From NCBI RefSeq assembly GCF_002940005.1, contig NZ_MDEF01000017.1: DNA of 64,000 nt; one strand, given 5' to 3'. The stretch is from Xanthomonas hortorum. Lineage in GTDB: Bacteria > Pseudomonadota > Gammaproteobacteria > Xanthomonadales > Xanthomonadaceae. Below are positions 1 through 9,110 of this stretch, one piece after another. How positions within the stretch are numbered: the first letter of the stretch is position 1; every line of letters starts with the position of its first letter. The position numbers and the translations under genes are program-made. Below the pieces are notes generated by a model that worked only from the letters and a program-made list of their open reading frames with translations, had not been told where the DNA came from and searched no databases.

Positions 1-80
1 GAACGGCGCTACGCGCAACGAGGGTCTTGAGTGTCTACGGAACCCTGGGCGTATCAGTCACGCGGAAGTGAGGATTGCGA

Positions 81-231
81 GGCTTCGCTCGTCCCCTCAT
101 CCGCCCCTGCGGGGCACCTTCTCCCGGTGGGAGAAGGGACTAAGCCGCTTCTGTGCGGGGCCCGGATCACCCTCAAGACTAGAGGCAATCAAGCCACTCT
201 CCCACCGGGAGAGGGGTTGGGGAGAGGGTAC
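81..231. repeat. REP-like palindromic repeats at the left edge
   Basis: Two adjacent palindromic units are visible. Positions 81-140 carry a CTCATCCGCCCC / CCTTCTCCCGGTGGGAGAAGG-type unit, and 197-231 carry a second with CTCTCCCACCGGGAGAG followed by a G-rich tail. Related units recur at about 10010-10074 and 35216-35270. The whole stretch 1-285 holds no convincing gene; it is the spacer downstream of the leftward cytochrome b561 gene. Confidence 0.75.
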
Positions 232-285
232 GTCAGCGCAGTGCAATCACGCTGCGCAACACGTCTTCAACCACGCACCCACTCA

Positions 286-828
286 TCAACGCGCAGACCG
301 CTCCCCGCGCGCCATGCTAGAAAACACGCCGTCCCGGCGCACCCACGCATGAAACAACGCCGCGCTCAGATGCCCCAGCACGGTGGCAAACAACAGATAC
401 GCCAACCAGCCATGCGCGCTACGCAGCCATGCGTACAACGCAGGATCGTGCGGTGCGATCGGCGGCAATTGCGCGCCAGGCCACAGTACGATCGGATACG
501 CGCCGGCCGACAACATCGCCCAGCCGATCAGCGGCATGCCGAGCATCAACGCATACAGCAACCAGTGCGAGGCGATCGCAGCAGCTTTTTGCCACGCCGG
601 CAGATCGGCCGGTAGCGGAGGCGGGCGGTTGCGCAAGCGGTTGATCAAGCGCAGCACCGCAAGGATCAAGATCGCAATGCCCAGCGGACGATGCAGATCG
701 ATCAACCACGGCCGCTGCGTGACCGAGGCCACCATGCCCACGCCGACGAACAACATGGTCAGGATCATCGCGGCCATCAGCCAGTGCAGCACGCGTGCGG
801 GCAGATTGAAGTGGGTGCGGCTGCTCAT
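286..828 (-). CDS. Cytochrome b561 family protein
   Basis: A 180-residue integral membrane protein with four predicted hydrophobic segments, as in bacterial cytochrome b561 (YodB/CybB-type) di-heme electron carriers of the inner membrane. Candidate heme-ligand histidines sit in the helices: His14 (RVLHWLMA), His46 (DLHRPLG), His89 (SHWLLYA) and His139 (AHGWLAYL). The start ATG (826-828) overlaps the stop of the upstream catalase-like gene in an ATGA junction, so the two are translationally coupled. The pairing suggests that the cytochrome passes electrons to or from the periplasmic peroxidase; that is inference from gene order and family knowledge. Confidence 0.9.
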   Translation of the reverse strand: MSSRTHFNLPARVLHWLMAAMILTMLFVGVGMVASVTQRPWLIDLHRPLGIAILILAVLRLINRLRNRPPPLPADLPAWQKAAAIASHWLLYALMLGMPLIGWAMLSAGAYPIVLWPGAQLPPIAPHDPALYAWLRSAHGWLAYLLFATVLGHLSAALFHAWVRRDGVFSSMARGERSAR

Positions 829-1919
829 GGGTGGGCTCCCTGGCCTGTGGCGGCGGCGCCTTGGCCGTTGGCGATCTCATGCTCGCGCCGGTTGAACGAT
901 TGCGAATACACCGACGAGCGCGCCGCCAGGATCGGGTCGTTCGATCCGGCGATGCCCTTGGGCAAAATCAGCGGGTCGTAGTTGAGATCGCGGCACGGGC
1001 CGGTGGCCTGCGGCTCGGCATGATCGATCGAGACGGTGCCGGCCACGAGTTGCTTGCGGCTCTCCGGCCACGGCTGCGAGGGATCGTCCACCGCATCGCC
1101 CGGTTCGGCAATGGTCAGCACCATGTCCCAACGCAACGGTCCCTGCGCCAGACGTTGATCGAAATCGGTGGCGAGAAAATCACCATCGGCCTTGGCACGC
1201 TGCTCTGCACTCAATTCCTTGAACGGCGTATGCGGGCGCATCGACCAGCGGATGTAACGCTCTCGTCCATCGGCGGCAATGGCGCGGAAGGAATTCACCC
1301 CGTTGTACTGCGTGTTGGCCCAACTATCCGACCACGGCGCAGTCTTGGCCCACTGCTGAAACTTGGCCGCTTCCGGATACTGCTTGCCGAACGCGGCCAG
1401 CTTGGCCGGATCGGGTTTGCCGGTGGCCGGGTCCGGCTTGGAGGCCACATTCAATGCCTGAAAACCCGCTGGTGTGGCCACCACGAAGAACGGAAAGCTG
1501 TTCATCGCGGTGCGCCATTCCTGCCCGTCGTCGCTGCGCAACAGCAGCGCCATGCTGCGTACGCGCGCGGCGCCATCGGCGCCATGCGGGTCGCCGCCGC
1601 CGATCGACATGCGCCCCAGCACCGGTGTGCTGGCCTGGCTGAAGATGCGCGCCGACGACAGCCAGGTGGCCTTGCCGCTGGCCTTGAATTCGCCGCTCAC
1701 GCACACGCCTTTGGTGTGCGCGCGGCGAAAGCCCGGATGCGGCGGCCCGCTGGATTCGATGGTGTCGGTCATGCGCGCGGCGGTGAGCCGGTCGCTACCG
1801 ATCCAGCCGGCGGTCCAGGCGAATGCCACCGCGATGCCGCCGGTAATCGCAGCGATGCCGAGCAGCGGCGCCACAGCACGTGAGCGCTGCGGCGGTGGAG
1901 AGGGAGGTGGCACGTTCAT
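825..1919 (-). CDS. Catalase-family peroxidase (SrpA-like)
   Basis: A 364-residue protein of the small catalase-related peroxidase group, a heme peroxidase rather than a full-size catalase. After a proline-rich N-terminus comes one hydrophobic segment (about residues 16-37), a signal anchor or signal peptide placing the enzyme outside the cytoplasm. Recognisable parts are the distal histidine in FRRAHTKGVC, the Asn region TAMNSFPFF, and near the C-terminus RSSVYSQSFNRRE, where the Tyr is the expected proximal heme ligand. I chose the ATG at 1919 because the next upstream ATG (1946) only adds residues before the signal segment. It forms an operon with the downstream cytochrome b561 gene through an ATGA overlap. 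Confidence 0.88.
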   Translation of the reverse strand: MNVPPPSPPPQRSRAVAPLLGIAAITGGIAVAFAWTAGWIGSDRLTAARMTDTIESSGPPHPGFRRAHTKGVCVSGEFKASGKATWLSSARIFSQASTPVLGRMSIGGGDPHGADGAARVRSMALLLRSDDGQEWRTAMNSFPFFVVATPAGFQALNVASKPDPATGKPDPAKLAAFGKQYPEAAKFQQWAKTAPWSDSWANTQYNGVNSFRAIAADGRERYIRWSMRPHTPFKELSAEQRAKADGDFLATDFDQRLAQGPLRWDMVLTIAEPGDAVDDPSQPWPESRKQLVAGTVSIDHAEPQATGPCRDLNYDPLILPKGIAGSNDPILAARSSVYSQSFNRREHEIANGQGAAATGQGAHP

Positions 1920-2553
1920 GGCTGGCTCCGGTGGGCGATGCAGCAAGAGTCGATGCAGTAAAAAGTCGATGCGATGAGACGACGTGTGGCGCAGTTATTG
2001 CCACGCCTGCCAACCTATGGCAAAGGCGCGACCCGTGGACGAATAGTCCACGCTTCAGTGCGTCTACTGTGTGATGCCACGACCAAAGCCACCGATGGAT
2101 GATGCAGGTGACATGTCATTACGCAGGGTACTGCCGGCATTGCCTTGTTTGCGGGCATGTTCACCAGCAGCGGTTGTAATCACCGCCTGTTGGCGCCGTA
2201 ACGCGCTCAGGGCGTTCGGTCGCCTTAAGAGGTGATTGAACGATTTTTAGAGCGGCTGATCTGCGGCTTGGCTGCAGAGCCCTTGCCCGCCCACCATCGC
2301 AGGACACGCTGCAAGTACGTCCATGTAAGCTCTTACGCGGCATCCATGCCGCGTAAGGTCCTGCGACGGTGGGCGGGCAAGGACCAATCGAGATGGTCGG
2401 TGTGCATGGTTGCGAGCAGTGAATGCGGCGCGGCCGTTTGATGCGGTGCGGTCTGATGAGGCAGCTTCGATCCGATCAACGTTTCTTCGATTGCCGACAT
2501 CACATCACGCGTCAATGAAGGCCAGTGTTGCCAACGCCGTTTGTCAGCTGCCC
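1920..2553. other. Intergenic region with one 170-bp repeat copy
   Basis: About 630 bases without a credible gene between the catalase-like gene and the aminopeptidase gene. The right half holds a copy of the long hairpin repeat (2245-2413). The rest should contain the promoter of the leftward catalase operon, but I could not identify specific boxes. Confidence 0.6.
2245..2413 (-). repeat. Long hairpin repeat, family A, copy 1
   Basis: A roughly 170-bp imperfect inverted repeat. The core is CTTACGCGGCAT, two bases, then ATGCCGCGTAAG. Outer arms pair a CCTTGCCCGCCCACC side with a GGTGGGCGGGCAAGG side. It is the reverse complement of copies at 19527-19693 and 25297-25467 and is intergenic like them. 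No transposase is encoded, so it resembles a MITE or structured REP-type element. Boundaries come from where similarity to the other copies fades. Confidence 0.8.
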
Positions 2554-3924
2554 TTAACCACCGTAACGCTGCTTGAGCATCGCGTAAGCCGAGCGCAACG
2601 CCAATGCTTCGCCGCCGGCCGGGCGGCCGGGGCGGTCGCTGTCGTTCCAGGCGTACACGTCCAGATGCGCCCACAGCTGGCCCGGGGCGACGAAGCGCTC
2701 CAGATACAGCGCGGCAGTGACGGCGCCGGCCATGCGCGAGCCGGCGTTGGCCATGTCGGCCACGTGGCTGTTGAGATAGCGCAAGTACGGGCGCCACAGC
2801 GGCATGCGCCACACCGGGTCGCGGGTCTGCTCGCCAGCGCTCAGCCAGGCCTGCGCCAGGGCATCGTCGTTGGCGAACAGCGCAGGCAGATCCGGGCCCA
2901 ATGCGATACGCGCGGCACCGGTGAGCGTGGCGAAATCCAGGATCAGATCGGGACGCTGCTCGGTGGCGTAGCTCAGCGCATCGCACAGCACCAGGCGGCC
3001 TTCGGCATCGGTGTTGTCCACTTCCACCGTAACGCCGGCGCGGGTGGTGATGACTTCACCGGGGCGGAACGCATCCGGGCCAACGGCGTTTTCCACTGCA
3101 GGAATCAGCAAGGTCAGCCGCACCGGCAACTGCTGCGCCATGACCAGACCGGCCAGTGCCAGCGCATGCGCCGCGCCGCCCATATCCTTTTTCATGTTGC
3201 GCATGCCGTCGGCCGGTTTCAGATCCAGCCCGCCGGTATCGAAGCACACGCCTTTGCCGACCAGCACCAGATGCGGATGCTCGGCCGCGCCCCAGCGCAG
3301 CGCGATCAGACGCGGCGCGCGATGCGAGGCGCGTCCCACTGCATGGATGGTGGGGAAGTTCTGCGCCAGCAACTGCTCGCCGACGATCGCCTCGACCTGC
3401 GCGCCATGCGTTTGCGCCAGTGCGCGGGTGGCATCTTCCAGCTGTTGCGGGCCCATGTCTTCCGTGGGCGTATTGACCCAATCGCGCACGCGTAAGCAAG
3501 CTTCGATCAAGGCGCGGGTTTCCGCCGATGGCGCGGCCGCCAGTTCGGCCGGGGCACGCGGTACCTTGCGATAGCGCGAGAAGCGATACGCGCCCAAGCC
3601 CCAGCCCAGGTGCAGCAGCGCCTGTTCGGTGTCGCTCAATGCGCTGGCCAGCGTCCAGCGGCTCGCCGGCGGCAACGCCATCGGTGCATGTGCGTAGGCG
3701 TAGGCATCGGCGCGGTCGCCAATGCCCAGGATCGCCCCGGCCAGGCCGTTTTCGCCTGGCAACAACAACACGCTGCCCTGTGTGGCATCGAAGCGCTGCG
3801 CCTGCGCCCACGCCAACACGCGGGTGGGCTGCTCGGCGCACCAACCTGCAAAGCCTGCGCGATCGAGCACATACAGCGGCAATGCGGCGGCGTTGGGATC
3901 GATGAAACCGGTGAGCTGCGACAT
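2554..3924 (-). CDS. M17 leucyl aminopeptidase family protein
   Basis: A 456-residue cytosolic dizinc aminopeptidase of the M17 family, which removes N-terminal residues from peptides. The C-terminal catalytic domain (about 180-456) carries the family signature NTDAEGRL at 304-311. Expected metal ligands are visible: Lys224 and Asp229 in VGKGVCFDTGG, Asp247 in KKDMGG, and Asp306 and Glu308 in the signature, with Arg310 as catalytic arginine. The N-terminal domain is shorter and more divergent than in PepA, so this looks like the smaller PepA/PepB-like paralog seen in xanthomonads. I left the symbol empty because the exact subfamily is uncertain. Confidence 0.93.
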   Translation of the reverse strand: MSQLTGFIDPNAAALPLYVLDRAGFAGWCAEQPTRVLAWAQAQRFDATQGSVLLLPGENGLAGAILGIGDRADAYAYAHAPMALPPASRWTLASALSDTEQALLHLGWGLGAYRFSRYRKVPRAPAELAAAPSAETRALIEACLRVRDWVNTPTEDMGPQQLEDATRALAQTHGAQVEAIVGEQLLAQNFPTIHAVGRASHRAPRLIALRWGAAEHPHLVLVGKGVCFDTGGLDLKPADGMRNMKKDMGGAAHALALAGLVMAQQLPVRLTLLIPAVENAVGPDAFRPGEVITTRAGVTVEVDNTDAEGRLVLCDALSYATEQRPDLILDFATLTGAARIALGPDLPALFANDDALAQAWLSAGEQTRDPVWRMPLWRPYLRYLNSHVADMANAGSRMAGAVTAALYLERFVAPGQLWAHLDVYAWNDSDRPGRPAGGEALALRSAYAMLKQRYGG

Positions 3925-3966
3925 GGGAATCCTTGAATGCGGCGCCGTGCGCCGAGCAATAGTGGC

Positions 3967-4704
3967 TCAGGCGGGAAGGCGGATGCCAGCGTGTGCGGCG
4001 CCTGGATGCGGCCGGTGTGCGTCGAGCCAATCGGCCAGCCCGGCCATGGAGTCGAACTCCAGATCGGGCTGCTGTGTGGGGTGCGACCACTGCGCGCCTT
4101 CGCGATTGATCCAGCACGCGCGCAAGCCGGCATCCAGCGCGCCCAGCACGTCCATGCGCACGTGGTCGCCCACGTGCAGCACCTGGGCCGGCGGCGCGTC
4201 CAGCCGCGCGCATGCGGCCAGGAAGATGCTCGGGTCGGGTTTTGCGCTGCCGTGTTCGCGCGAGCCCAGCTGAAACGCAAAGTGGTGTATCAGCCCGATG
4301 CGCTGCAGATCGGCGTTGCCGTTGCTGAGCGCCGCCACCGGCACATGTGCGGTGATGCGCGCCAGTGCGTCGAGCGCGTCCGGATAGCATTCCACCTGGT
4401 TGCGCGCGGCGTAGAACACCTCATAGGCGGGTTCGAGCAACGCCAGATCGCCGCCGCTCTCGCGCAGTGCCATTTCCAGCGTCAACCGGCGCAGTGCGCT
4501 GAGGTCGTGATGCAGGTGCGGGTTGTCGGCAAAGCTGCGCTCGCGCAGTTCGCGCATCGCCTCTACCGGGAGGCGCTCGGCAGTGACCGGGCTGTGCTCG
4601 CGCATCCAGTCGTACAGCATCTGATCGATCCGCGCCCCGATCGGCGCAAAGGGCCACAACGTATCGTCGAGGTCGAGAGTGATGGCGCTGATGTGGAAGC
4701 TCAT
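3967..4704 (-). CDS. HAD-superfamily (subfamily IA) hydrolase
   Basis: A 245-residue haloacid-dehalogenase-type phosphatase, similar to YigB. Motif I is DLDDTLW (nucleophile Asp11, acid Asp13), motif II is the Ser in ALSNGN, motif III is the Lys in GSAKPDPSIF, and motif IV is HVGDHVRMD. An alpha-helical cap lies between motifs I and II (about residues 20-105). This fits a cytosolic phosphatase of phosphorylated metabolites; YigB-type enzymes act on FMN and related substrates, but the substrate cannot be read from sequence. It lies 42 bp upstream of the aminopeptidase gene on the same strand, so cotranscription is plausible. Confidence 0.9.
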   Translation of the reverse strand: MSFHISAITLDLDDTLWPFAPIGARIDQMLYDWMREHSPVTAERLPVEAMRELRERSFADNPHLHHDLSALRRLTLEMALRESGGDLALLEPAYEVFYAARNQVECYPDALDALARITAHVPVAALSNGNADLQRIGLIHHFAFQLGSREHGSAKPDPSIFLAACARLDAPPAQVLHVGDHVRMDVLGALDAGLRACWINREGAQWSHPTQQPDLEFDSMAGLADWLDAHRPHPGAAHAGIRLPA

Positions 4705-4728
4705 CGCGAGATTTTACGATCTTGCGCT

Positions 4729-4814
4729 GGGATTGGGGAATCGGCATTGGAGATTGGCAACAGCAGATGCGCGGTCGCTTTTACCAATCCCCAATACCGA
4801 ATCCCCAATCCCGG
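4729..4814. repeat. GGGATT-type short repeats, inverted arrangement
   Basis: Clustered variants of GGGATTGGGGAATC / GGAGATTGG at 4729-4765 face complementary CCAATCCCCAAT / CGAATCCCCAATCCC at 4784-4814, so the segment can fold back on itself. The same motif flanks genes at about 54475-54506 and 60324-60436. It fills the gap between the HAD hydrolase and the PerM-type gene. Confidence 0.7.
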
Positions 4815-5921
4815 CTACTCAAGCAGCCTGGCCCAACGCTGCATCCCCTCCACCCGGCTCAGCACCATCTTGATGCAGACCAGCAGCGGCACCGCCAGCA
4901 GCAGGCCCACCATGCCCCACAGCCAGCCGAACAGCATCAGCGCCAAAATCAACATCAGCGGCGAGATCGCCATGCGTCGGCCCAGCACGATCGGGGTCAC
5001 TACCTGGCCTTCGATGGTGTGCAGCGCCAGATACAGGATCGCCGGCAGCATCGCCGACAAGGTGGTGCGGAATTCCACAAAACCCATCAGCAGCATCAGC
5101 ATCACGCCGATCAGCGGGCCCACATACGGCGCGAAGTTGAGCAGCGCCACCACCGTGCCCCACAGCAAGGCTTCGGGCAGCGGAATCTTGAGCGCATACA
5201 AAATGCCTGCGAAGACCAGACCGACCAGCGTATTGATCACGCTGATGGTGAGCACATAGCGCGAGACCTCGCGTTCGATGTCCAGCATGATTTCGGTGGT
5301 GAAGCGCTGTTGCTGGCGATTGGGCAGCAAGGCGATCGCATGCCGCTGCAGGCTTTCGCCATAGACCATGAAGAAGAACGTCAGCAGCACCACCGCCAGC
5401 ACCGAGGCGGCCAATTTGGGCGTACGCACCAGCGCCTTGTACGGGTCGTCCATCTGCGTGCGCACGATCTGCACATTGCGCTGGCCTTCGCCGCCGGCCG
5501 CGCGTGCAAAATTTTCCGCGGCCTGGTTGGCCTGCATCACCGGTTTGGTGAGATCGCGCACATCGCGCGCGATCTGGCGCATCTGCCGCGGCGCCTGCTG
5601 CACCCATTCGGCCGCCGGGCCGGCCAATTGCGCGGCCAGCGCCACGGTGCCGGCCAGACCCAGGCACAACACCATGAAGGCGCCAAGAAAACGGGGGATA
5701 TAAAGCTTGCGCAAGCCGCGCAGGATGGGATTGCCGATCAGAGCGAAGAACGCCGCCAGCATCACCGGCAGGATGATCGTCTGCGCTGCCCACAAGGTGT
5801 AGCCCACCGCCAGCGTGGCCAGCACCACCAACGAGGCGGGGGCCCGCAGGCGCGGTGCCGGTGGGGGCGGGAGCGATTCTGCCGGGACGGCAGCATCCAA
5901 TGAGTCGATGGGAAGAGACAT
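4815..5921 (-). CDS. AI-2E transporter / PerM family membrane protein
   Basis: A 368-residue polytopic inner-membrane protein of the AI-2E family (UPF0118, PerM/TqsA). Hydrophobic segments cluster at about residues 40-85 and 205-345. The conserved C-terminal half includes the NFAPYVGPLIG stretch and a long re-entrant hydrophobic block ending MGLLLAVPLLVCIKMVL-like. Members export small molecules or ions, and some Na+/H+ antiport has been reported; the substrate here is unknown. I chose the ATG at 5921 over a TTG further upstream (5984), which would add only a polar leader. Confidence 0.88.
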   Translation of the reverse strand: MSLPIDSLDAAVPAESLPPPPAPRLRAPASLVVLATLAVGYTLWAAQTIILPVMLAAFFALIGNPILRGLRKLYIPRFLGAFMVLCLGLAGTVALAAQLAGPAAEWVQQAPRQMRQIARDVRDLTKPVMQANQAAENFARAAGGEGQRNVQIVRTQMDDPYKALVRTPKLAASVLAVVLLTFFFMVYGESLQRHAIALLPNRQQQRFTTEIMLDIEREVSRYVLTISVINTLVGLVFAGILYALKIPLPEALLWGTVVALLNFAPYVGPLIGVMLMLLMGFVEFRTTLSAMLPAILYLALHTIEGQVVTPIVLGRRMAISPLMLILALMLFGWLWGMVGLLLAVPLLVCIKMVLSRVEGMQRWARLLE

Positions 5922-6093
5922 GCGCGCCCTGGCAGCAGACTGGCGTGGTGCCAGCGGTGGGCCATTATCGGCAGAACGCGTCAACAGCGCGCACAGAGTC
6001 TGTGCGCATCACGTCAGCATCGAAAGTTCGGTGGCGGACTCGGCCGCACAGACAGTACACAAAGCCACACGGTGCCTGCCTTCAGCGCAGCAA

Positions 6094-6477
6094 TCAGGCT
6101 GCGCGGTCTACCGGCGCCTGCACCACGGTCACCGGCGGATCGGCAGCAACCTCTTCAGCGTTGTCGGCCGCACGTTCGGCCTGCTCGGAGGCCTCCTGCG
6201 CGCGATGTGCGGTAAACAGTGCAGAGATCGTGCTGATCATCTGCAAAATCTTCGGGATACCGCCCAGCTTGCTGGCGATGCTGCCAAGCGCGGCTTGCGG
6301 TTCGTTGCGGCCGGTGACAAAACCCAGTCCGAAACCCACCACCACGATGCGCAACGGCGACCAGCCAGCACGCCAGGTCTGGCGTAATTCACCCCAATGC
6401 TGACGCGTTTCTTGGGCGCGCCCTTCCACCAGAAATTCAGCGCGCTCGACGCGCTGACGCAAGGTGCCAAACTTCAT
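6094..6477 (-). CDS. Small membrane-associated protein, third gene of DUF883/holin-like operon
   Basis: A 127-residue protein with a charged N-terminus (possible coiled coil, residues 1-35), a hydrophobic stretch around residues 43-58, and a second weak hydrophobic segment at 75-92, then an acidic, alanine-rich tail. It occupies the position of YqjK in the enterobacterial yqjDEK cluster but I do not recognise a named domain. The ATG overlaps the stop of the upstream holin-like gene (ATGA), so translation is coupled. The role is unknown; by context it belongs to a membrane-stress module. Confidence 0.8.
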   Translation of the reverse strand: MKFGTLRQRVERAEFLVEGRAQETRQHWGELRQTWRAGWSPLRIVVVGFGLGFVTGRNEPQAALGSIASKLGGIPKILQMISTISALFTAHRAQEASEQAERAADNAEEVAADPPVTVVQAPVDRAA

Positions 6478-6962
6478 GTACGCGCTCCATTGCTGGGCGA
6501 TGCAGTGGCATCGTCGTCGTCATTGCTGTCATCGAAGATGCCCAGCTTGATCAACTGGCGACGTGTCGCATTCAAGCCGGTGTGATCGAAGTAGAAGAAC
6601 ACCCGCCACGCCGCGATGCCGGTGACCAGCAAGCTGGCCAACGCGGTGAAGAACATTGCCTGGAACCACGACAACCCGGCGCGCTGCAACAACGCAATGA
6701 TCGCGCCTGCCAACAACAACCATGATGAAGCGCCGAAGACCACGGCAACGCATGCCCATGCCAGGCCGCGCCCGAAGGCACTACGTGCAAGTTGTAGATC
6801 GGCCGACACCAGCCGGCGTAATGCGCGGCTGGTGTCCTTGGCCGAGCCCAGCGTCGCACGACCGGCAGCGCCGACCGTACGTACGCTTTCGTCCAGTCCT
6901 GGCGTTTCCGCACGCGCGTTGGGCGCGTCGGATGCTCCAGCTGTAGAGGCCTGATCGCTCAC
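6474..6962 (-). CDS. Phage-holin-like family protein (DUF1469, YqjE-like)
   Basis: A 162-residue inner-membrane protein with two strongly hydrophobic segments (about 66-90 and 97-123), a short loop between them and a polar acidic C-terminal tail with a DDSNDDDD run. This is the pattern of the DUF1469 holin-superfamily III proteins such as YqjE, which are housekeeping proteins and not evidence of prophage. The start is a GTG at 6962, three bases after the DUF883 stop. It is followed by an ATGA overlap with the next gene. Function is unknown; family members accompany YqjD-type ribosome-anchoring proteins. Confidence 0.85.
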   Translation of the reverse strand: MSDQASTAGASDAPNARAETPGLDESVRTVGAAGRATLGSAKDTSRALRRLVSADLQLARSAFGRGLAWACVAVVFGASSWLLLAGAIIALLQRAGLSWFQAMFFTALASLLVTGIAAWRVFFYFDHTGLNATRRQLIKLGIFDDSNDDDDATASPSNGART

Positions 6963-6965
6963 GAC

Positions 6966-7328
6966 TTAGGTGTCGTTGCTGCGTGTCAGCTTGGCAATGA
7001 TCCAGCCGGTCGCAAATGCAACGCCGAACGCAGCCAGCGGACGCTCGCGGATCAGATCGGTGGCGCTTTCTAGCAGGTCGTTGCCCTTGCTGACCAGCAC
7101 ATCGAGCTGCTCTTTGGCAGCGGCGCCGCCGAACTCTGCAGCCGCCATGCCGGCCAGTGCGGTGTCGGACAGCTCTGCCTTGACGTTGGCGCGACCGAGC
7201 TTGAGCTCATCGCCCGCAGCGCTGGTGGCGCCCTTGACCGCTTCGCCTGCAGCGCTGGCAGCGGACTTCAGGTGGGTGCTGGCTTCGCTCAGATTCTCTT
7301 TCAGCTGATCGGTATTGGTGGGGCTCAT
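6966..7328 (-). CDS. DUF883 family protein (YqjD/ElaB-like)
   Basis: A 120-residue alanine-rich protein with a long amphipathic helical N-terminal region (residues 1-90) and one C-terminal membrane helix (about 98-114, LAAFGVAFATGWIIAKL) with RERP just before it, the hallmark of YqjD/ElaB/YgaM tail-anchored proteins. In E. coli these bind ribosomes at the inner membrane in stationary phase; that role is transferred by homology. A good ribosome-binding site (AAGGAG on the coding strand) precedes the ATG. First gene of a three-gene leftward operon. Confidence 0.88.
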   Translation of the reverse strand: MSPTNTDQLKENLSEASTHLKSAASAAGEAVKGATSAAGDELKLGRANVKAELSDTALAGMAAAEFGGAAAKEQLDVLVSKGNDLLESATDLIRERPLAAFGVAFATGWIIAKLTRSNDT

Positions 7329-7443
7329 GCGATATCTCCTTCGGTCATTGATGGCAGCCGCGACAGCATGCGGGCGTGGTGCAGCAATAGCATCGCTGCG
7401 GTGTAGGGGGTGTTAGTGGACGTGCATCGCAGTGCACACCACG

Positions 7444-8880
7444 TCAACGCATCAACGCGTCGTACTGCGCGTTGCCACGCAAGATGCGTACAACCAATTG
7501 CTGCGGTTTGCGTTGAAAGTTGGCGCGCCAGCTGGCCAGATCGGCAAACTCGCCCACGCTGCTGGCCACGATCACATCGCCGCTGACCAGACCATTGGCT
7601 GCGGCACGACCGCCGCGTTTGACCTCGCTGACCATGACGCCGGTGATGCCGGATTGGCGCAGCGATTCGGGCAGGTCCACAAAGGTGGCCCCGCCCAGGC
7701 GTGGGTCGAGCATGTCGCCGGTGACTGCGCGATCCTGCTCTTTCAGTGTCGCACTGAGCTTGAGCGGTTTGCCGTCGCGACGAATCTCCAGCCTCACCGC
7801 GCTACCGACCGCCTGCAGACCCTCGTAGTTGTGCAGCGCCTCTGCACTGTCCACGCGTTGGTCGTTGGCCGCCACCACCACATCGCCCGGCTGCACGCCT
7901 GCCGCCGCAGCAGCGGAACCTGGCAACACGCGCGTCACCAGGGCGCCGCGCAACGAATCCACACCCAGGCCCTGCAGCATCTGCTGGGTAAGGTTCTGGG
8001 TTTCCAACCCGAGCGTGCCGCGCACCACCACGCCCTTGGTGACCAATTGCTCCACCACATTGCGCGCCAGGTTGGAGGGGATCGCCAGGCCCAGCCCGAT
8101 ATTGCCGGCCATGCTGCCCTGTGGATTGAAGCTGGCAGTATTGATGCCCACCAGCTGGCCTTGCAGATTCACCAGCGCGCCGCCGGAGTTACCCGGATTG
8201 ATCGAAGCATCGGTCTGGATGAAGTTCTGGTAGCCCAGCCCGCGAATGCCGCTGCGGCCCACCGCCGAGACGATGCCGGAGGTGACTGTCTGGGTGAAGC
8301 CGAACGGGTTGCCGATCGCCACCACAAAATCGCCCACGCGCAACGCGCTGCTATCGGCCAGTTTGATATCGGTGAGCTTGTCGGCCTTGATTCGGATCAG
8401 CGCAATATCGGTGTCGGCGTCGGAGCCGATGAAGTCGGCCTTGACGGTGCGCCCGTCGCCCAGCGTGACCTGCACGTCGTCGGCATTTTCGATGACGTGG
8501 TGGTTGGTCAGCACATAGCCCTTTTGCGCATCGATGATCACGCCCGAGCCGAGCGATTCGTTGATGCGGTCCTGCGGAATTTCCGGAAACAGCCGGCGCA
8601 GGATCGGGTCGTTGAAGAACGGATTGCGCACGCGCACCACCTGCTTGGTGTTGACGCTCACAACCGCCGGCATCGCCTGCTGCAGCATCGGCGCCAACGA
8701 CGGCACCGGTTGCCCGGCGACCGCAGCCGGCAGCGCGGCAGCCGCGGGCAGGGTGAAGGACGCAGTGCCGGCCGGCGTGGCCTCGGCACGGTTGTCCAGC
8801 CAGGCATTGATGCCGGTGGCGGCAAATCCGCCGAACGCGGCGGCCAATGAAAGTGTCAGCAGGGTAGGCAGCGGTCGCAT
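7444..8880 (-). CDS. Periplasmic serine protease, HtrA/DegP family
   Basis: A 478-residue S1C protease with an N-terminal signal segment (about 1-25), a trypsin-like domain (about 68-260) and two PDZ domains (about 275-370 and 385-475). The catalytic triad is readable: His128 in TNHHVIEN, Asp158 in DADTDIALI and Ser232 in NPGNSGGALV. Length and two PDZ domains match DegP/DegQ/MucD. It degrades or refolds misfolded envelope proteins. The upstream 240-bp spacer is shared with the divergent histone-like gene; an envelope-stress promoter would be expected there but I could not identify one. The exact symbol (degP, degQ or mucD) is not decidable by eye. Confidence 0.93.
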   Translation of the reverse strand: MRPLPTLLTLSLAAAFGGFAATGINAWLDNRAEATPAGTASFTLPAAAALPAAVAGQPVPSLAPMLQQAMPAVVSVNTKQVVRVRNPFFNDPILRRLFPEIPQDRINESLGSGVIIDAQKGYVLTNHHVIENADDVQVTLGDGRTVKADFIGSDADTDIALIRIKADKLTDIKLADSSALRVGDFVVAIGNPFGFTQTVTSGIVSAVGRSGIRGLGYQNFIQTDASINPGNSGGALVNLQGQLVGINTASFNPQGSMAGNIGLGLAIPSNLARNVVEQLVTKGVVVRGTLGLETQNLTQQMLQGLGVDSLRGALVTRVLPGSAAAAAGVQPGDVVVAANDQRVDSAEALHNYEGLQAVGSAVRLEIRRDGKPLKLSATLKEQDRAVTGDMLDPRLGGATFVDLPESLRQSGITGVMVSEVKRGGRAAANGLVSGDVIVASSVGEFADLASWRANFQRKPQQLVVRILRGNAQYDALMR

Positions 8881-9110
8881 GCAACGGAATCCGGTTACGC
8901 GGTGGAAGAGGAATAGGGCGTCTGACTGCGTAAATCAAGCTGAACGAGAGTGCCAGTGCGCGATTTAACTCCTGGTGAAAGCGCCGCGCACCCCTTGCAG
9001 GCCCTGCGTTGACAGCCGCTTGAGCCCGGCGTAGCGTCCGCTTGATCCGATGCCTGTTCAGCATACGCATGCCGTCGTGCATCGCCTGCGTTTTTCAGAA
9101 ATGACGCCCT

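Noticed and set aside
6474..6962. Holin annotation as evidence of a prophage
   Set aside because: The DUF1469 type is a chromosomal housekeeping family; no other phage genes are near.
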